A DNA stretch of 64,000 nucleotides from DAOUBF01 sp034432795 (lineage in GTDB: Bacteria > Chloroflexota > Anaerolineae > DSLN01), in the NCBI GenBank assembly GCA_034432795.1, contig DAOUBF010000088.1:1-64000 (forward strand). The letters run 5' to 3'. Below, one piece after another: positions 50,430 through 59,758 of the stretch. The stretch's first letter is position 1. Every line of letters begins with the position of its first letter. The position numbers and the translations under genes are program-made. Below the pieces are notes generated by a model. The model saw only the letters and a program-made list of their open reading frames with translations. It did no database searches and was not told where the DNA came from.

Positions 50430-51161
50430 ATGCCTGATCACTTTGCCAGTGCTCAAAACGATATCGTTTCCGCGGACCGATCGGCGACCTTGCGCCGGGA
50501 AAAGCTCAGCTACCTGTCCATGATGGACCTGTTTCGCGACCTCAGCCCGCAGGAACTGGCCGAGATGGACCGGCAAACGACGATGAGCACCTGCAAGGCG
50601 GGCAAGATCCTCTACATGCCCGATGACACCGGCGAGGTGCTCTTCCTGCTGAAAAAAGGCCGCGTGGAACTCTACCGCATTTCCCCGGAGGGCAAGAAGC
50701 TCGTTCTGGCCGTCCTCGGCCCAGGCGCTATCTTCGGCGAGATGTCGCTCGTCGGCCAGGGGATGCAAGACACCTTCGCCCAGGCTGTGGAAGACTCGGT
50801 GCTGTGCGTCATGAGCCGCGCCGACGTGGAACGGCTCATCCTGGCCAAGCCCCAGGTGGCCTTGCGCTTCGTAGAAGCTATGGGCAGGCGCCTGGCCCAG
50901 GTGGAGAGGCAATTAGAAGAAGTGGCCTTCAAAAGCATCCCCGCCCGCCTGGCCGCTCTCCTGCTGCGCCTGGCGGGCGAGAGCGGCAACAGGACCATCG
51001 TGGGCTATACACATCAATCGTTGGGTGAAATGTTGGGCACCTACCGGGAAACCACCACCCAGGCGCTCAATGAGTTCAAGGCTGCCGGGCTGATTGATAT
51101 TGGCCGCAAGCGGATTACGATCCTGGACTGGACGGGGCTGGAACGGATCGCGGAGATGTAG
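50430..51161 (+). CDS. Crp/Fnr-family transcriptional regulator
   Basis: 243 residues: a cyclic-nucleotide-binding fold (LFLLKKGRVELYRISPEGKKLVLAVLGPGAIFGEMSLVG), a long dimer helix (MGRRLAQVERQLEEVAFKSIPARLAALLLRLA) and a C-terminal helix-turn-helix (THQSLGEMLGTYRETTTQALNEFKAAGLID). No N-terminal cysteine set for an FeS cluster, so not Fnr proper. No strong ribosome site is visible at 50430; a start at 50520 would remove a disordered tail. Located upstream of an SDR gene by 13 bases. Confidence 0.9.
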   Translation: MPDHFASAQNDIVSADRSATLRREKLSYLSMMDLFRDLSPQELAEMDRQTTMSTCKAGKILYMPDDTGEVLFLLKKGRVELYRISPEGKKLVLAVLGPGAIFGEMSLVGQGMQDTFAQAVEDSVLCVMSRADVERLILAKPQVALRFVEAMGRRLAQVERQLEEVAFKSIPARLAALLLRLAGESGNRTIVGYTHQSLGEMLGTYRETTTQALNEFKAAGLIDIGRKRITILDWTGLERIAEM

Positions 51162-51174
51162 GGAGAGAGAAGCG

Positions 51175-51918
51175 ATGCAATTCGGCCCAGACGATCTCTT
51201 GGGCAAAGTCGCGCTGGTCACAGGCAGCAGTCGCGGCATCGGGCGGGCCATTGCCCTGGCCCTGGCCCAAGCAGGCGCGGATGTGGCCGTCAACTACATC
51301 CATCGGCAAAGCGACGCCGAACAGGTGCGCGCACAGATTGAAGGCTATGGCCGCCGCTGCGTGACAGTCCGCGCCGATGTCTCCCAGGCGGCAGAGGTTT
51401 CCCAGATGGCAAAGTTCATAGAAGAGAGGCTGGGGCCGGTGGCCATCCTGGTCAACAACGCCGGTATCGCCCGGCCCAAGCGTCTGGAGGAGATCAGCGA
51501 AGCAGATTGGGATGAGGTGCTAGATACGAACCTGAAGTCGGTCTTTCTGGTCACCCAGGCAGTCTTGCCGGGGATGCGCGCCCGTAGATGGGGACGCATC
51601 ATCAATATCTCCTCCGTCGCCGTCCAATTGGGCGGCATTATGGGCCCCCACTATACAGCATCCAAAGCGGGCATATTGGGCCTGACCCGCGCTTACGCCT
51701 CGCTCCTGGCGAGAGAGGGCATCACGGTCAACGCTATTGCCCCCGCGTTGATAGCGACGGAGATGATCGCCGGCCATCCACAGGCCCAGCCGGAGCGCAT
51801 CCCGGTGGGGCGCTTTGGCACGCCAGAGGAGGTCGCCGAAGTCGCCGTCATGCTGGCCCGCAATGGATACATCACCGGCCAGGCGATCCATGTGAATGGC
51901 GGCGTGTACATGGGCTGA
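51175..51918 (+). CDS. Short-chain dehydrogenase/reductase (FabG-like)
   Basis: 247 residues. VTGSSRGIGRAIAL is the cofactor motif, NNAGIA and ISSVAV contain the structural Asn and catalytic Ser, and YTASKAG holds the Tyr-Lys pair. It most resembles FabG-type 3-oxoacyl reductases or related alcohol dehydrogenases. GGGAGAGA precedes ATG 51175. The 13-base gap from the Crp-type regulator suggests an operon, so it may be under that regulator's control. Confidence 0.88.
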   Translation: MQFGPDDLLGKVALVTGSSRGIGRAIALALAQAGADVAVNYIHRQSDAEQVRAQIEGYGRRCVTVRADVSQAAEVSQMAKFIEERLGPVAILVNNAGIARPKRLEEISEADWDEVLDTNLKSVFLVTQAVLPGMRARRWGRIINISSVAVQLGGIMGPHYTASKAGILGLTRAYASLLAREGITVNAIAPALIATEMIAGHPQAQPERIPVGRFGTPEEVAEVAVMLARNGYITGQAIHVNGGVYMG

Positions 51919-51925
51919 GGCTGTT

Positions 51926-52060
51926 TCAGCGAGCGCCCACATCCGCCAGCCATACCCGGCTGCCGCACTGCACCAGCAGGCGACGGTCATCGCGGGTCCA
52001 ACCCAACCGGATCGTCCGCCAGGAGGGACAGGGCAGGTCGGTCAATCGTTCCCAGGGTCG
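51926..52060 (-). pseudogene. Possible C-terminal remnant of a lost gene
   Basis: The minus strand reads WERLTDLPCPSWRTIRLG and then WTRDDRRLLVQCGSRVWL to a stop at 51926. It looks like a protein C-terminus, but no start or upstream domain is present. It could also be a chance open frame. Confidence 0.25.
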
Positions 52061-52180
52061 CCCCCGCGTGCGAAGGGTTGGGGGCGATTGAATTGCATCC
52101 CCCAGAGCGCAGGTTGACCATTCGGACGTTCTCAATATAATGGGTAGCTCTGATTTAGAGTTGGTATAATTGTTCAAGCA

Positions 52181-54025
52181 ATGACAACAGCAAAAAGACG
52201 CGTCCTGGTGAAGCGCGCACCGGCCCAGGAGCCGCCGGTGATGGAAGCCCAGGAACAGGTGGCTGTTGTGCGCCGGCCGGTTGTGACCATTGAGACCGCC
52301 GGCTATATGGGTTTGGCCCTCCTCGCTGCCGCCTTGCGCCTGTACCAGTTGGGTGCCGCCCCCCTGTCCGCGCACGAAGCCGGTGAGGCGATGGCGGCCT
52401 GGCGTCTGGTCCACCCCGGCCTGGCCCCGCCTACGCCAGCCAGCCCGCTCCTGTTCGGCGTGATGGCGTTTTTATTTGCCGTCGCCAACGCCAGCGATGG
52501 CGCGGCGCGCCTCCTGCCCGCGCTCGTGGGCAGCGCGTTGGTGCTGACACCGGCCCTGTTCCGGCAGTGGCTGGGGCGCGGCGGCGCGCTTATGGCGGCG
52601 GCAATCCTGGCCCTATCCCCCTCTATGATCTACGCCTCGCGCCTGGCCTCCTCCGAAGTGCTGGCGCTCTTCTGCGGGGTCGTCCTGGCAGCGGCCCTGC
52701 TCGCCGCCCTGCGCTCCGAGGATAGGCGCTGGCTGTATATCGGCGCAGTTGCGCTCGGCCTGGGGCTGGTCTCCGGCCCGCTGATCTATTCTACCCTGGC
52801 GATGGGCCTATTCATCGGCCTGGTGCTGTGGCCGATGGCCAGCGAGGAGGCGCGGGCCAACGCCCTGGCCGCCTACGCGAACGCACGCAACACGCCCGGC
52901 CTGCTGGCGCGGCTGGGCGCGACTCTGGCGGTGACCGTTTTCCTGGGCGCGACGGCTCTCATGGCTTTCCCGACGGGTCTGGGCATAGCGGGGGACGTGC
53001 TGGCCACCTGGATCGCCGGTTTCGCAGGCACGCGCTGGATCGCCTATCCAATGCAATTGCTGGCGCTCTACGAGCCGATGGCCCTTGTCCTGGGGATCGG
53101 CGGGCTGCTCCTGATGGAGGTCCGGGCACGCCAGAGGGGGACAGGGGCAGGTCCTGGGCCTGCTCTTTGGCCGCGCATCCTGGGCCTGGGCGCGCTGGCC
53201 GCGCTGGTGCTCATGTTGCTCCGCAGGGGCGGCACGCCGGGGGAGGTCCTCCTGGTCGTGTATCCGCTGGCGCTCCTGGCCGGGCCGTTCGTCGCCGATG
53301 TATTGGAGGGACTGCGGCAGACCCAACAGCCCCTAGCGGCCTGGGGGCTGGCCGCCGCGCTCATCCTCATCGCGGCGATCAGCGCGATCACCCTGGGCCT
53401 GTACGCCGAACAGGTGGGCCTCAGTGTGGAACAGGCGTCGCCGAGGCTGTTGCTCGCGCTGTTGCTCCCCCTCATGGGGCTGGCGCTGGTAGCGCTGACA
53501 GTGACCTGGGAGCGTTCGCTGTGGCGGCCCGCCGTCGCGGTGCTGATCGGCCTGCTCACGCTCTACACCCTGGGCACAGGCTGGGGGCTGGCGCAACTCC
53601 GCCCGAATGACCCACGCGAGCCTTGGGTTCAGCAGCCCACTTCGGAACAGGTGCGTATGCTGGTCAGCGTGCTGGAAGAGGCCTCCAGGCAGCGCGTCGG
53701 CATGGCCAACGAACTGCCCGTGACCGTGCAACAGACTGGCGATGACGTCCTGGCCTGGTATCTGCGCGATTTCGTTAACGTGACGTTTACAGACCGATTA
53801 GGCGCTCAGGTGACCACGCCGGCGGTGATCACCGTGGAGAGCGAGCAACCGCCAGCGCTGGGCGGCGCCTACGCGGGCACGGACTTTGTCCTGCGCACTC
53901 ACCTGGTGCCGGAACGCCCCAACGAGACCGATTGGATCCGCTGGCTGGTGATCCGCAGCGGGATGCTCGCCCAGCCTGACATGCGGGTGGTGCTGTGGGT
54001 TCAGGCGCCGACGAGCGGACAATAA
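52181..54025 (+). CDS. Membrane glycosyltransferase, PMT/ArnT-like (GT-C)
   Basis: 614 residues with about 12 membrane helices. An early LRLYQLGAAPLSAHEAGEAMAAW matches the first luminal loop of GT-C enzymes, where the usual DE is HEAGE, and PSMIYASRLASSEVLALF resembles the SP...Y.R..Q/E block. A C-terminal extracytoplasmic domain of about 130 residues follows. It would transfer a sugar from a lipid-linked donor outside the membrane. It is directly upstream of the Agl23-type gene (62-base gap), suggesting joint work on surface glycans. Confidence 0.78.
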   Translation: MTTAKRRVLVKRAPAQEPPVMEAQEQVAVVRRPVVTIETAGYMGLALLAAALRLYQLGAAPLSAHEAGEAMAAWRLVHPGLAPPTPASPLLFGVMAFLFAVANASDGAARLLPALVGSALVLTPALFRQWLGRGGALMAAAILALSPSMIYASRLASSEVLALFCGVVLAAALLAALRSEDRRWLYIGAVALGLGLVSGPLIYSTLAMGLFIGLVLWPMASEEARANALAAYANARNTPGLLARLGATLAVTVFLGATALMAFPTGLGIAGDVLATWIAGFAGTRWIAYPMQLLALYEPMALVLGIGGLLLMEVRARQRGTGAGPGPALWPRILGLGALAALVLMLLRRGGTPGEVLLVVYPLALLAGPFVADVLEGLRQTQQPLAAWGLAAALILIAAISAITLGLYAEQVGLSVEQASPRLLLALLLPLMGLALVALTVTWERSLWRPAVAVLIGLLTLYTLGTGWGLAQLRPNDPREPWVQQPTSEQVRMLVSVLEEASRQRVGMANELPVTVQQTGDDVLAWYLRDFVNVTFTDRLGAQVTTPAVITVESEQPPALGGAYAGTDFVLRTHLVPERPNETDWIRWLVIRSGMLAQPDMRVVLWVQAPTSGQ

Positions 54026-54028
54026 GGG

Positions 54029-54072
54029 CGGAAGACGGAGGACGGCGCCCAGTACCGGGCTTTAGCCCGGTT
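54029..54072. repeat. Adjacent family C and family B repeats
   Basis: GGAAGACGGAGGACGG (family C) runs into a family B copy (54047-54072; GTACCGGGCTTTAGCCCGGT core). They occupy most of the gap between the two glycosyltransferase genes. Confidence 0.7.
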
Positions 54073-54087
54073 CCTGAGGAGGATGAG

Positions 54088-57000
54088 ATGGGTGTAGCTG
54101 AACGGGTGGTGACCGAACGGGAGAGGGTATCTATTTGGGAACGCCCTCTATGGATGGCGATGGCCATTGACTGGGAGAAGGTGCTGGTGGCGGGCATCTT
54201 TGTGGCCGCCGTCGTCAGCCGCCTGTGGATGGTGGGCGCGCGGGTGATGAGCCACGACGAGAGCCTGCACACCGAATACTCCTGGTATCTCTTCAAAGGG
54301 CGGGGCTTCCAACACACCCCCCTGATGCACGGCACCTTCCAGATGCATATCATCGCGCTGTTCTACTGGCTGTTCGGGGATAACGACACCACCAGCCGCC
54401 TCCCGGCGGCCCTGTTCGGCATCGCCCTGGTCATGTTCCCCTTGCTGCTGCGGCGCTGGCTGGGGCGCACCGGCGCGCTGGCCACCTCCTTCCTTCTGCT
54501 GATCTCGCCCTCTATCCTCTACTATGCTCGCTACACGCGCAACGAGGCCTTCGTCCTGCTGGAAGCCGCCGCGATGGTCTGGGCCTTCCTGCGCTACGAG
54601 CAGACGCGGGAGGCGAAGTGGCTTTACGTTCTGGCTGCGGCCACCTCGCTCCTGTTCACCACGAAGGAAGTCTCGTACATCTACGTGGGCATCTTCCTGC
54701 TCTTCCTGGTCATCCGCTTTGTGCTCCAGGCCCTGCGCGGCGAGGTCGCCTGGACCTATGAGGAGTATCGTCGCCCCTTCTCTATCGCGGTGGCGGCGAC
54801 TCTGGCCCTGGGCGCGATAACGGGCCTTGAGTTCCTCAACTCCGGCGGCATGGGCGGCGGCTTCAGCACCACGCTGACCATCCTGCTGATGCTCGTGGCG
54901 GCGGCGGGGATCGCGGCGATTGTGCTGGTCCTGCTGGGCATCCGCGAGGAAGCCCCGGCGGAGAGCGGGGAGCGGAAGAACCCGAACCGGGCTGAAGCCC
55001 GGTACTGGGCACTACCGCCCATCGTGCTGGAGGTCCGCGAAGGTATCCGCAAGTACGCCAGCCTGGAGCTGATCCTGGTCTTCGCCACGCTCATCCTGCC
55101 GCAGTTCTCGGCACTCCTGGTCAAGCGGCTGGGGTGGGACCCGTTGGATTACACGGATGCGGGTATTATACACTCCGCCACTGTTGTCGTGCCCTTGTTG
55201 CTGTTGACGCTGCTCATCGGCGCGATCTGGGACTGGCGTCGTTGGCTGATCGCGGCGGGCATCTTCTATGCCATCTTTATCACCCTGTACACGACCGTGT
55301 TCACCAACCCCCAGGGCATCGCCAGCGGCCTCATGGGATCGCTGGGCTATTGGATGGTGCAGCAGGGCGTCAAGCGCGGCGATCAGCCCTGGTACTATTA
55401 CCTGATCGTGACCCCTCTCTACGAATTCCTGCCGCTCATCCTGGGCATGGCCGCGATCATCTATTATGGGGCGCGCCGCTGGACGGCGCGGGCGCAACGT
55501 CGCGCCGTTGAGTGGACAGATGAGGCCATCGGCAGCGACGTTTGGGTCCCCTTCTGCGCCTGGTGGCTGGTTATGTCCTTCGTACTGTACTCCTACGCCG
55601 GTGAGAAGATGCCCTGGCTGATGGTGCACCTGGCGCTGCCCGCCGTCCTCCTGGCAGGCTGGCTGCTGGGGCAGTTCCTCACCACAGCGGACTGGCGGAC
55701 TATCGCACGGCAGGGCGGCTGGGCCGTGGCGCTGTTGCTGGTGCTGATCGGCTTCGCCTGGCCCGCGCTGGTGGGCAGTCGCCCCTTCCAAAGCCAGGAG
55801 CAGCAGGAATTGGCCCGGACAGCACAGTGGCTGTCGTCACTGCTGATCATCGCTGGTTCGCTCGTCGGTGTGTATCTGTACTGGCAGCGGATGGGGACGC
55901 GGCCCCTTCTGCGCGTGGCTGCCGCGGTGGGCATCCTGGGCCTGGTGGTACTGACGGTCCGCACCGCCTGGCGGGCGAATTACATCAACTACGATAACAC
56001 CAGGGAGTTCCTGGTGTACGCCCACGGCGCCCCGGCGGTCAAGCAGGTCATGGCACAGGTGGAGGCGATCTCGCAGCGCCTGACCGGCGGTCTGGACCTC
56101 AAGGTCGCCTTTGAGGAGGACACGGCCTGGCCGTTTACCTGGTACCTGCGCAACTACCCCAACCAGCGCTACATGGGCGCCAGCGCCTCCTCCGATGTGC
56201 GCAATTACCCGGTGGTTATCGTCGGTGATAAGAACTACGCCAAGTTTGACCCCTACCTTAAGGACACCCACTATAAGTTTGAGTACATCTTCCTGTGGTG
56301 GCCGATGGAGGACTACAAGAACCTGACCTGGGAGCGCATCCGCTATGCGCTGACCAACCCGGAGATGCGCGAGGCGGTGTGGGACATCATCTTCAACCGC
56401 GATTACGAGAAGTATGGCCAACTGACCGGCGGCAACTATGCGCTGAGCCAGTGGCCGCTGCGCCATAGCTTCCGCCTCTACCTGGACAAGAAGATCGCGG
56501 CCCAGCTTTGGGATCACACCGTCGGGCCGGTGGAGCCGATCAAGCCGCCGGAGGACCCGCACGCCAAGACCAAGCGCGACATCGCCCCCATCCAGGTCTG
56601 GGGCACGCAGGGCAGCGGCGAGGGCCAGTTCAACCGCCCGCGCAACCTGGCCATCGGCCCGGATGGCTCCATTTACGTCGTGGACACGGACAACCACCGC
56701 GTCCAGAAGTTTGACGCGCGGGGCAACTTCGTCAAGGCCTGGGGGAGCATGTCGCCGAAAGGGAACGACGGCCAGCCCATCCTGCCCGCGCCGCCGGGGA
56801 CGTTCACCGAGCCTTGGGGCATCGCTGTGGACAAGGACGGGAATGTCTATGTCGCCGACACCTGGAACCACCGCATCCAGAAGTTCACCAGCGATGGCGT
56901 GTTCCTGAAGGAATGGGGCACGTTCGGCACGCCAGGGGTGGACAACCCCACGTTGGGGCCGGGCCAGTTCTGGGGGCCGCGCGGCATCGCCATCGGGCCA

Positions 57001-57507
57001 GATGGCAACGTGTACGTCACCGATACCGGCAACAAGCGCGTGCAGGTGTTCACCCCGGACGGTCAGTTCATCGCTGCCTTCGGCGGCGGTGGCCCGCTGG
57101 ACGGCCAGATGGATGAGCCGGTGGGCATCGCCATCGCCGAGGACGGCACGATCTACATCGCCGACACCTGGAACCAGCGCGTCCAGGTGTTCAGCAAAGA
57201 CCGGGTCTATCTGCGCCAGTGGAAAGTGGAGATGGGCTGGATGGACAGTTCCGGCGAGACGCAGGGCATTGACAACAAGCCCTATATCGCTGTAGATAAG
57301 CAGGGCCGGGTGTACATCACCGACCCGCAGCAATACCGTGTGATTGTGTACCGCAGCGACGGCACGGAACTGCTCAACTTCGGCAACTACGGGCCGGAGC
57401 CGAACAACTTCGCCCTGCCCACCGGCATCGCCGTGGACAGGGATGGCAATATCTACGTGGCCGATACGGACAACCACAAGATCATGAAGTTCGGCCCGAT
57501 CCAGTAA
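54088..57507 (+). CDS. Agl23-type (TIGR03663) membrane glycosyltransferase with NHL propeller
   Basis: About 1139 residues. The N-terminal half is a GT-C membrane enzyme (RVMSHDESLHTEYSWYLF with the acidic catalytic pair, LISPSILYYARYTRNEAFVLL, 10-12 helices). A central soluble domain follows, then from about residue 840 six NHL-type propeller repeats such as PRNLAIGPDGSIYVVDTDNHRVQKF. The TIGR03663 group is linked to flippase or glycan-transfer functions; the NHL part probably binds the acceptor. An in-frame family B palindrome (54985-55010) encodes NPNRAEARYW in a loop. GAGGAGG precedes ATG 54088. Confidence 0.85.
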   Translation: MGVAERVVTERERVSIWERPLWMAMAIDWEKVLVAGIFVAAVVSRLWMVGARVMSHDESLHTEYSWYLFKGRGFQHTPLMHGTFQMHIIALFYWLFGDNDTTSRLPAALFGIALVMFPLLLRRWLGRTGALATSFLLLISPSILYYARYTRNEAFVLLEAAAMVWAFLRYEQTREAKWLYVLAAATSLLFTTKEVSYIYVGIFLLFLVIRFVLQALRGEVAWTYEEYRRPFSIAVAATLALGAITGLEFLNSGGMGGGFSTTLTILLMLVAAAGIAAIVLVLLGIREEAPAESGERKNPNRAEARYWALPPIVLEVREGIRKYASLELILVFATLILPQFSALLVKRLGWDPLDYTDAGIIHSATVVVPLLLLTLLIGAIWDWRRWLIAAGIFYAIFITLYTTVFTNPQGIASGLMGSLGYWMVQQGVKRGDQPWYYYLIVTPLYEFLPLILGMAAIIYYGARRWTARAQRRAVEWTDEAIGSDVWVPFCAWWLVMSFVLYSYAGEKMPWLMVHLALPAVLLAGWLLGQFLTTADWRTIARQGGWAVALLLVLIGFAWPALVGSRPFQSQEQQELARTAQWLSSLLIIAGSLVGVYLYWQRMGTRPLLRVAAAVGILGLVVLTVRTAWRANYINYDNTREFLVYAHGAPAVKQVMAQVEAISQRLTGGLDLKVAFEEDTAWPFTWYLRNYPNQRYMGASASSDVRNYPVVIVGDKNYAKFDPYLKDTHYKFEYIFLWWPMEDYKNLTWERIRYALTNPEMREAVWDIIFNRDYEKYGQLTGGNYALSQWPLRHSFRLYLDKKIAAQLWDHTVGPVEPIKPPEDPHAKTKRDIAPIQVWGTQGSGEGQFNRPRNLAIGPDGSIYVVDTDNHRVQKFDARGNFVKAWGSMSPKGNDGQPILPAPPGTFTEPWGIAVDKDGNVYVADTWNHRIQKFTSDGVFLKEWGTFGTPGVDNPTLGPGQFWGPRGIAIGPDGNVYVTDTGNKRVQVFTPDGQFIAAFGGGGPLDGQMDEPVGIAIAEDGTIYIADTWNQRVQVFSKDRVYLRQWKVEMGWMDSSGETQGIDNKPYIAVDKQGRVYITDPQQYRVIVYRSDGTELLNFGNYGPEPNNFALPTGIAVDRDGNIYVADTDNHKIMKFGPIQ
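54985..55010. repeat. Family B palindrome inside the Agl23-type gene (inverted)
   Basis: The reverse complement matches 54047-54072 at 25 of 26 positions and 25695-25719 exactly over 25 bases. It lies within a reading frame between two membrane helices. Confidence 0.85.
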
Positions 57508-57546
57508 ACTATCCTGATTGAAAAGCGGTGTGGCGATGACAGGCTC

Positions 57547-57586
57547 AAAAGGGCGCGAAGGACAGGACAGGCTTTCGCGCCCTTTT
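57547..57586 (+). terminator. Rho-independent terminator
   Basis: AAAAGGGCGCGAA (57547-57559) pairs over 13 bp with TTCGCGCCCTTTT (57574-57586). It is 40 bases after the Agl23-type gene and ends in a T-tract. Confidence 0.85.
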
Positions 57587-57652
57587 ATGTGCTCTTCGCC
57601 TGGCGTGGCGCTCTTCCTGATTTAAACCTATTATTAAGGTGCTAAGGACACG

Positions 57653-58861
57653 ATGAAGCTACACGAATACCAATCCAAACAACTCTTTGCCCAATACGGC
57701 ATCCCTATCCCGCGCGGAAAGGTCGCTGCGACAGCGGCGGAGGCACGGGAGGTCGCCACCGGGCTGGGTTGCCCGGTGGTGATCAAAGCCCAGGTGCTCG
57801 TGGGGGGGCGGGGCAAGGCCGGCGGCATTCGCCTGGCCCGCACCCCGGAGGAGGCCGAGGCCGTCGCTGCGGCTGTCCTGAGGATGACCATTAAGGGCTT
57901 GCCGGTCAACCGCGTGTTGGTGGACGAGGCCGCCAATATCCGCGACGAGCTTTACCTGGGCATGACCATTGACCGGGCCGCCCGGCGGCTGGCGATGATC
58001 GCCTCTTCGGCGGGCGGTGTGGACATTGAGGAGGTGGCCCGTACCACGCCGGAGAAGATCGTCAAAGTCCACATTGACCCCTTCCTGGGGCTGCGCGATT
58101 ACCAGGCCCGCGACCTGGCCTGGGGCATTGGCCTGGCCCGCGAGCACTGGGGCGATTTCACCCGCATCGCCCGCGCCCTCTACGAGGTCTTCATGGACAG
58201 CGATGCCTCGCTGGCCGAGATCAACCCGCTGGCGCTTGTGACGAACGGCGAAGGACGAATGACGGAAGACGAAGGCCGTTCGTCCTCGGGCCTCGGCCCC
58301 CCGTCGTCCGCTCTCCGTCTGCTTGCCCTGGACGGCAAGATCGTCCTGGACGATAATGCCCTCTTCCGCCACCCCGACCTGGCCGAACTGCGCGATCTGA
58401 GCGATGAGGCCCCCGCCGAGACCGAGGCGCGGTTGCACGACTTAAGCTATGTCAAACTAAGTGGCGAGATCGGCTGCATGGTCAATGGCGCCGGCCTGGC
58501 CATGGCCACGATGGACACGGTGAAAATGTTTGGGGCCGAGCCGGCGAACTTCCTGGACATCGGCGGTGGCGCCACAGCGGAGAGGGTGGCTGTGGCCTTC
58601 CGCCTGATCCTGTCCGACCCCAATGTTAAGGCGGTCCTGATCAACATCTTCGGTGGGATCACCCGCTGCGACGAGGTGGCGCGGGGCATCCTGGAGGGGA
58701 TGCGCGAGGTGAAGACCAATGTTCCCATGATCGCCCGGTTGGTGGGCACAAACGAGGAGGAGGGCCGAGCGCTGTTACAGCAGGCCAGCTTTATCACCGC
58801 GCGGACATTGACGGAAGCGGCGCGGAAAGCAGTGGAGGCTGCCCGTGAGTATTCTGGTTAA
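57653..58861 (+). CDS. sucC: Succinyl-CoA synthetase beta subunit (ADP-forming)
   Basis: 402 residues with the ATP-grasp start KLHEYQSKQLFAQYGIPIPRG, the metal site EINPLALV, and C-terminal LDIGGGATAERV and NIFGGITRCDEVA. It makes succinyl-CoA or succinate in the TCA cycle with substrate-level phosphorylation. AAGGA precedes the ATG. Odd feature: residues about 199-223 (GEGRMTEDEGRSSSG onwards), between EINPLALVTN and LALDGK, are an extra in-frame insert encoded by a family C repeat. The rest is canonical. It overlaps sucD by 17 bases. Confidence 0.93.
   Translation: MKLHEYQSKQLFAQYGIPIPRGKVAATAAEAREVATGLGCPVVIKAQVLVGGRGKAGGIRLARTPEEAEAVAAAVLRMTIKGLPVNRVLVDEAANIRDELYLGMTIDRAARRLAMIASSAGGVDIEEVARTTPEKIVKVHIDPFLGLRDYQARDLAWGIGLAREHWGDFTRIARALYEVFMDSDASLAEINPLALVTNGEGRMTEDEGRSSSGLGPPSSALRLLALDGKIVLDDNALFRHPDLAELRDLSDEAPAETEARLHDLSYVKLSGEIGCMVNGAGLAMATMDTVKMFGAEPANFLDIGGGATAERVAVAFRLILSDPNVKAVLINIFGGITRCDEVARGILEGMREVKTNVPMIARLVGTNEEEGRALLQQASFITARTLTEAARKAVEAAREYSG
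58250..58321. repeat. Family C repeat inside sucC
   Basis: GACGGAAGACGAAGG and CGTTCGTCCTCGG form inverted arms within a 72-base in-frame insert. Related GACGGA/CGTCCGTC sequence occurs between genes at 7174, 15389, 16911 and 54029. Confidence 0.6.
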
Positions 58862-59714
58862 CCGAGACACTCGTCTATTGGTTCAGGGGATCACCGGGCG
58901 CGAGGGCCAGTTCCATACGCGCCAGATGCTGGAGTATGGCACCAACGTGGTCGGCGGTGTGACGCCCGGTAAAGGCGGGGAGTGGGTCGCCGGGGTGCCG
59001 GTGTTTGACACCGTGAAAGAGGCCGTAGAAGCGACCGGCGCCAATGCCTCTATTATCTACGTCCCGGCCCGCTTTGCCCCCGACGCCATCTACGAGGCCG
59101 CCGATGCCGGCCTGCCGCTGATCGTGTGTATCACTGAGGGTATCCCTGTCCTGGATATGATCCGGGTGCGCGCCTACCTGGACCAGCGGGGCACCCGGCT
59201 CATCGGGCCGAACTGCCCTGGATTGCTCACCCCCGGCGAGGCCAAGGTGGGCATCATGCCCGGTCACATCGGCCTGCCGGGGACGGTGGGCGTCGTGTCA
59301 CGCAGCGGCACGCTAACCTACGAGGTCGTTTATGCCCTGACCCTGCGCGGCATCGGCCAGTCCACCTGCGTCGGCATCGGCGGCGACCCAATTATTGGCA
59401 CGAGCTTCGTGGATGTGCTGCGCATGTTCCAGGAGGACCCGCTGACCGACCAGATTGTGCTGATCGGTGAGATCGGCGGGAACGACGAGGAGAAGGCGGC
59501 GGAGTTTATTGATCGCTATGTGACCAAACCGGTGACCGCCTTCATCGCTGGACGGACGGCGCCTCCCGGCAAGCGCATGGGCCACGCCGGGGCGATTATT
59601 GAGGGCGGCACGGGTCTGGCCGCCGACAAGATCGCCGCCCTGGAAGCCGTCGGCGTCCGTGTCGCCGACCACCCGGAGCATATCCCGGACCTGGTAGCAG
59701 AGAATCTACCGTGA
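58845..59714 (+). CDS. sucD: Succinyl-CoA synthetase alpha subunit
   Basis: 289 residues. VQGITGREGQFHTRQML binds CoA, GGVTPGKGG and GPNCPGLLTPGEAKVGIMP are family blocks, and MGHAGAIIEGGTG carries the phospho-histidine. With the beta subunit it forms the TCA-cycle succinyl-CoA synthetase. The GTG start lies inside the sucC end, so the two subunits are translationally coupled for equal synthesis. No oddities. Confidence 0.95.
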   Translation: MSILVNRDTRLLVQGITGREGQFHTRQMLEYGTNVVGGVTPGKGGEWVAGVPVFDTVKEAVEATGANASIIYVPARFAPDAIYEAADAGLPLIVCITEGIPVLDMIRVRAYLDQRGTRLIGPNCPGLLTPGEAKVGIMPGHIGLPGTVGVVSRSGTLTYEVVYALTLRGIGQSTCVGIGGDPIIGTSFVDVLRMFQEDPLTDQIVLIGEIGGNDEEKAAEFIDRYVTKPVTAFIAGRTAPPGKRMGHAGAIIEGGTGLAADKIAALEAVGVRVADHPEHIPDLVAENLP

Positions 59715-59758
59715 TCGCTAATTCGCCCTCTGGGGCTTCCGGATAGGAGCAGAACGGG

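Noticed and set aside
55837..57477. 546-codon minus-strand frame opposite the NHL propeller
   Set aside because: A mirror of repetitive NHL codons; no motifs of its own.
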